A stretch of 64,000 nt of DNA from a bacterium (GTDB lineage: Bacteria > Myxococcota_A > Polyangia > Nannocystales > Nannocystaceae): NCBI GenBank assembly GCA_024742475.1, contig JANSYI010000014.1, positions 154,906 to 218,905 on the forward strand, in the 5' to 3' direction. The notes under the pieces are model-generated. The model did not search any database. It was given only the letters and a program-made list of their open reading frames with translations, and was not told the DNA's origin. Made by a program: the position numbers and the translations under genes. Every line of letters starts with the position of its first letter. The first letter of the stretch is position 1. This document shows positions 61,293 through 64,000 of the stretch, piece after piece.

Positions 61293-62447
61293 CTACGCCT
61301 CTCGCGCGGCGGTGCCCTTGTCGATGCGCCAGGTGGCAGCCGCGGAGTCGACAGGCAGGTGGATGAACGCCGCGTCGGTCGTCGTCATCACGCACTGGCC
61401 CGCGTCGGAGGCCAGCGTCTCGAACAGCATGGCCGTACGCGTCGGGTCGAGCTCGCTCGAGACGTCATCGAGCAGCAACAGCGGCGGCTGGCCGGACTGC
61501 TCTCGCGCCGCGCGAAGCTCGGCCAGCTTGAACGCGAGCACCAGCGCGCGCGCCTGCCCCTGCGAGGCGAAGTCGGCGGCGGCGTTGTCATCGAGGCGGA
61601 CGTCGAGATCGTCGCGGTGAGGGCCGACCGTGGTGACGCGCCGGCGAAGGTCCTCGGATCGGCGCTGCGCAAGCGCGTCCTTCAACGCGGCCTCACGCGC
61701 GTCGGCGGCGGACTCGATCTTCGAGACGTAGTGTGCCGACGCTTGCATCGCCGTGCCGCCGCCGGGGCTGCTGCCGATCGATCCGTGAATGCCTGCGAAC
61801 GCCGTGGCGAAGGGATCCGCGAGCGATTCGACCATCTCTACGCGGCGCGTCCACACGCGTGCACCGACCTCGGACAACCCCGTCTCGTACGTGTCGAGCA
61901 GGTCGTTCCGGGCGGTCGAAGAGAGGTCCTCGCGTTTCAACACCTGGTTGCGGGAGCGGACCAGCTTCTCGTACGCCTGGATGTCGGCGATGTGCCCTCG
62001 GTCGCGCGCGAACACCATGCGGTCGAGGAACTGACGCCGCCCCGAAGGGCTGCCTCGAAGCACCGCGAGATCTTCGGGCGTGAAGAGGATGGCGCGCACC
62101 CGCCCGTAGAACTTGGCGCCCGAGCGAACCACCTTGCCGTCCGCGCTGGCCGTGCGCCGCGTCGAGCGCTCTCCCTTCTGCAGCCGCACCTCGAGCTTCG
62201 AGGGGATGCCCGCCACCGCGTCTTGCACGGTGGCCTCGACGAGCGCGGCACTGGTGCCCGAGCGAACGAGGGGCCCCATGTCCGAGCTTCGAAAGGACCG
62301 CAGCGTGTTGAGGAGGTAGATCGCCTCCAGCACCGCCGTCTTGCCCGCGCCGTTGTGCCCATGCAGCACCGTGAACCGCTCCGCGAACTCGATGTCGGCG
62401 GCCTCGAAGTTTCGGTAGTCGCGAAGGCCTATGCGTTCGAGCTGCAT
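61293..62447 (-). CDS. recF: RecF, DNA replication/repair ATPase
   Basis: 384 aa from ATG 62447; upstream in-frame sequence is shadow of the vWA gene. N-terminal MQLERIGLRDYRNFEAADIE and Walker A HGHNGAGKTAVLEAIYLLNT are typical, with FRSSDMGPLV after. Middle has FTPEDLAVLRGSPSGRRQFL and DRMVFARDRGHIADIQAYEK. The ABC signature is SQGQARALVLAFKLAELRAA and Walker B LLLLDDVSSELDPTRTAML. RecF loads RecA at gaps with RecO/RecR. Often adjacent to gyrB; here gyrB is 20.6 kb downstream on the same strand. Divergent from a vWA gene with 91 bases between. Confidence 0.97.
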   Translation of the reverse strand: MQLERIGLRDYRNFEAADIEFAERFTVLHGHNGAGKTAVLEAIYLLNTLRSFRSSDMGPLVRSGTSAALVEATVQDAVAGIPSKLEVRLQKGERSTRRTASADGKVVRSGAKFYGRVRAILFTPEDLAVLRGSPSGRRQFLDRMVFARDRGHIADIQAYEKLVRSRNQVLKREDLSSTARNDLLDTYETGLSEVGARVWTRRVEMVESLADPFATAFAGIHGSIGSSPGGGTAMQASAHYVSKIESAADAREAALKDALAQRRSEDLRRRVTTVGPHRDDLDVRLDDNAAADFASQGQARALVLAFKLAELRAAREQSGQPPLLLLDDVSSELDPTRTAMLFETLASDAGQCVMTTTDAAFIHLPVDSAAATWRIDKGTAAREA

Positions 62448-62538
62448 CGGGCGGCGTCGATGGTGGGCGAACACGGCGGGGAAGTCCACAGGCCGCCGTG
62501 CATGAATGTGCGAGCTTGGTGCACGTCTGTGGACATGG

Positions 62539-63681
62539 ATGCACAGGCGGTTGATTGCGCTGGGTTGGTTGCTGTTGGTCGGATGCCCGAGCGAATCCGA
62601 GACGTCCGGCGAGACCGAGGCCTCGAGCACGGGGGCGCAGACGAGCGAGGCCGAGGGGTCGACCGCTTCGCAGACGCAACCGATGACCGACGTGACGGGG
62701 AGCACGTCGAGCGCCGAGACGACCGTCGCTCCAGGCTCGACCACGGCTCCAGAGTCGACCACCACCGGCGGGTCGAGCAGCGCAGGGGACGAGTCCACCG
62801 CCGGATCGTCTTCGGGCGAGCAGATGGGCTGCGCGATGGACCTCGTGTTCGTCGTGGACAACTCCGGTTCGATGGAGCCGCGCCTTGCAACGCTGCTCGA
62901 GGCGCTCCCGGGGTTCATCGACGGCTTGGACGGCATCGACCTCCGCGCAATGGTCGTCGACGCCGACGCCAACCCTCAGGCGGCCTGCGTCGGTGGCTGC
63001 GGCACCGGATGCTACGACGCAGGGGCCTGTGGGCCTGGGTTGCCGGCCAATCCGGAGTGCCTCGTGCCCTGCTTCGCATGCATCGGGCACGACTGCGACG
63101 CTCCGCCTCCCCCCGTCTGCGACGTGACGCTTGGCGCGGGCCTCGTGGTCGAACAGGGCAACGACGATGCGCCGTGCGGCTTCACATCGGGCGAGCGATG
63201 GATCGACGCGACCGAGCCGAGCTTTGCCGACGCCCTCACGTGCGCGGCCAACGTAGGCTTTGCCGCGACCGAAGACGAGCGCGTCATGGACTCTCTGCTC
63301 GCTGCCGTCGCCAACATGGGAGAGGCTGCCGCCTGCAACGAGGGGTTCCTGCGCCCGGGCGCCGGCCTCGCGGTGGTCGTGGTAACCGACGAGGCCGACA
63401 CCGAGTCCTCGGGGACGCCCGGCGATTGGGCTGCGGCGCTCGAAGGCTCGCAGCGCGACCCGGAGCAGCTGGCGCTTGCGGCGATCATCGGCGACGCGGG
63501 GCAACCTGGAGCCCTCTGCTTCGAGGAGGAAAACGGCGCAGGTGCAGATGCGCCCTCGATCCGAGCTCTGGCGTCCATGCTGGGCGAGAGGGGTGTCGTG
63601 GGGAGCGTGTGCGCGGACAGCTTCTCGGTCACGCTCGACGCGTTCAGCCAAGTGGTCTCGGGCATGTGCCGCGGCGGATAA
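62539..63681 (+). CDS. vWA-domain lipoprotein
   Basis: 380 aa from ATG 62539. Lipobox LGWLLLVGCPSE. A Ser/Thr/Gly/Glu linker of about 80 residues (TTAPESTTTGGSSSAGDEST) leads to a von Willebrand A domain with the MIDAS motif DLVFVVDNSGSMEPRLATLL (DxSGS) and later FLRPGAGLAVVVVTDEADTE, then SVTLDAFSQVV. An inserted Cys-rich stretch lies within the domain (CVGGCGTGCYDAGACGPGLP). Probably a metal-dependent surface adhesion module. Confidence 0.88.
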   Translation: MHRRLIALGWLLLVGCPSESETSGETEASSTGAQTSEAEGSTASQTQPMTDVTGSTSSAETTVAPGSTTAPESTTTGGSSSAGDESTAGSSSGEQMGCAMDLVFVVDNSGSMEPRLATLLEALPGFIDGLDGIDLRAMVVDADANPQAACVGGCGTGCYDAGACGPGLPANPECLVPCFACIGHDCDAPPPPVCDVTLGAGLVVEQGNDDAPCGFTSGERWIDATEPSFADALTCAANVGFAATEDERVMDSLLAAVANMGEAAACNEGFLRPGAGLAVVVVTDEADTESSGTPGDWAAALEGSQRDPEQLALAAIIGDAGQPGALCFEEENGAGADAPSIRALASMLGERGVVGSVCADSFSVTLDAFSQVVSGMCRGG

Positions 63682-63818
63682 CCCTCCTCGAAGAAGGAAC
63701 GGCGGGCTCACGACGATCGAGCCCTGCCGGACACTCATGAGGCGCTCTGCCTTCCCGAGGACACCCCTTCGTGCGAGGGCACCCGCCGGTTCTGCGATGG
63801 TGACGACCTCTCCGTGTG
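63682..63818 (+). other. Noncoding stretch after the vWA gene, with an in-frame Cys-rich remnant
   Basis: No start codon or gene is convincing. The frame of the vWA gene stays open after its stop and reads, from about 63739, EALCLPEDTPSCEGTRRF then CDGDDLSVCFNEE before it enters the tandem repeats. This may be the remains of a Cys-rich domain; it has no supported start. Confidence 0.3.
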
Positions 63819-64000
63819 CTTCAACGAGGAGCGAGCAAAGCGAGCGAGCAAGGGCGCTTGCGCCCGACCTTGGATGGGTGAGCGCAGGGCGGCTTCCCCG
63901 AGGAAACCGCGACTTCAACGAGGAGCGAGCAAAGCGAGCGAGCGAGGGCGCAAGCGCCCGACCTTGGATGGGTGAGCGCAGGGCGGCTTCCCCGAGGAAA
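63819..64000 (+). repeat. 94-base tandem repeat with palindrome (cut by window end)
   Basis: Two units start at 63819 and 63913, each beginning CTTCAACGAGGAGCGAGC. Over the 88 bases shared they differ at three positions. Each contains a GGGCGC-NN-GCGCCC palindrome (63852-63865 with TT, 63946-63959 with AA) and GAGCGAGCAAAGCGAGCGAG. The palindrome of the second unit is the exact reverse complement of the first. The array may continue beyond base 64000. No coding evidence. Confidence 0.88.

Overview
The window reads as chromosomal DNA of a high-GC, Gram-negative member of the Myxococcota, probably close to Nannocystaceae-type marine myxobacteria. The evidence is a MYXO-CTERM sorting tail on a secreted amidase (19599-22391), many lipoproteins with Ser/Gly/Thr-Asp rich linkers, a Hanks-type Ser/Thr kinase, FHA and ECF-sigma regulators, a DUF1552/DUF1592 pair, and GTGA/ATGA gene overlaps almost everywhere. 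The assignment is an inference from gene content; no rRNA or tRNA gene was seen.

Region 1 (1-25142) is a large flagellar locus, notable because best-known myxobacteria glide and lack flagella. Reading left from about 5.2 kb is fliM-fliN-fliO-fliP-fliQ-fliR-flhB (C-ring and export gate; flhB runs off the edge). Reading right are motA-motB-fliL, a sigma-54 activator lacking a sensor domain, and then, behind a good -24/-12 promoter, flgB-flgC-fliE-fliF-fliG-fliH-fliI-fliJ-fliK-flgD-flgE and a LysM/M74 murein endopeptidase. Between fliI and fliJ lies a decayed, frameshifted copy of the 3' part of fliI. A MYXO-CTERM amidase faces the operon. Flagellin (fliC) follows with an almost ideal sigma-28 promoter and converges on a second, PomAB-type stator pair. 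The motA gene and an HDOD gene next to pomA share a conserved upstream element at identical spacing.

Region 2 (25.2-38.2 kb) mixes signalling genes (HDOD, HDOD-GGDEF), a broken Uma2 nuclease gene, secreted or lipid-anchored proteins (FG-GAP repeats, beta-propeller, porin-like protein, DUF3347-like lipoprotein, polysaccharide deacetylase, small Cys-rich lipoproteins) and an ECF sigma factor.

Region 3 (38.2-62.4 kb) is bounded by gyrB and recF, both on the minus strand and in the order recF then gyrB, but with about 20 kb of accessory genes between them. Inside are two tandem Cys-repeat lipoproteins, an FHA-LuxR regulator and an eight-gene minus-strand operon (50251 to 43989): envelope protein, two lipoproteins, ECF sigma, putative anti-sigma, Cys-rich lipoprotein, Ser/Thr kinase, TPR protein. 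The two-lipoprotein module of that operon recurs, inverted, at 53153-54324 without the regulators. A shared 30-base leader motif precedes one of those lipoproteins and the divergent beta-propeller gene. Further right are a more A/T-rich lipoprotein cassette, a BNR-like propeller lipoprotein, an IgGFc-binding-like protein and the DUF1552/DUF1592 pair.

Region 4 (62.4-64 kb) holds a vWA-domain lipoprotein and, at the very end, 94-base tandem repeats with a palindrome whose loop is inverted between copies.

The best candidates for something undescribed are the ECF-sigma/kinase/lipoprotein operon with its duplicated module and shared leader, the stator-linked upstream element, and the hairpin tandem repeats.
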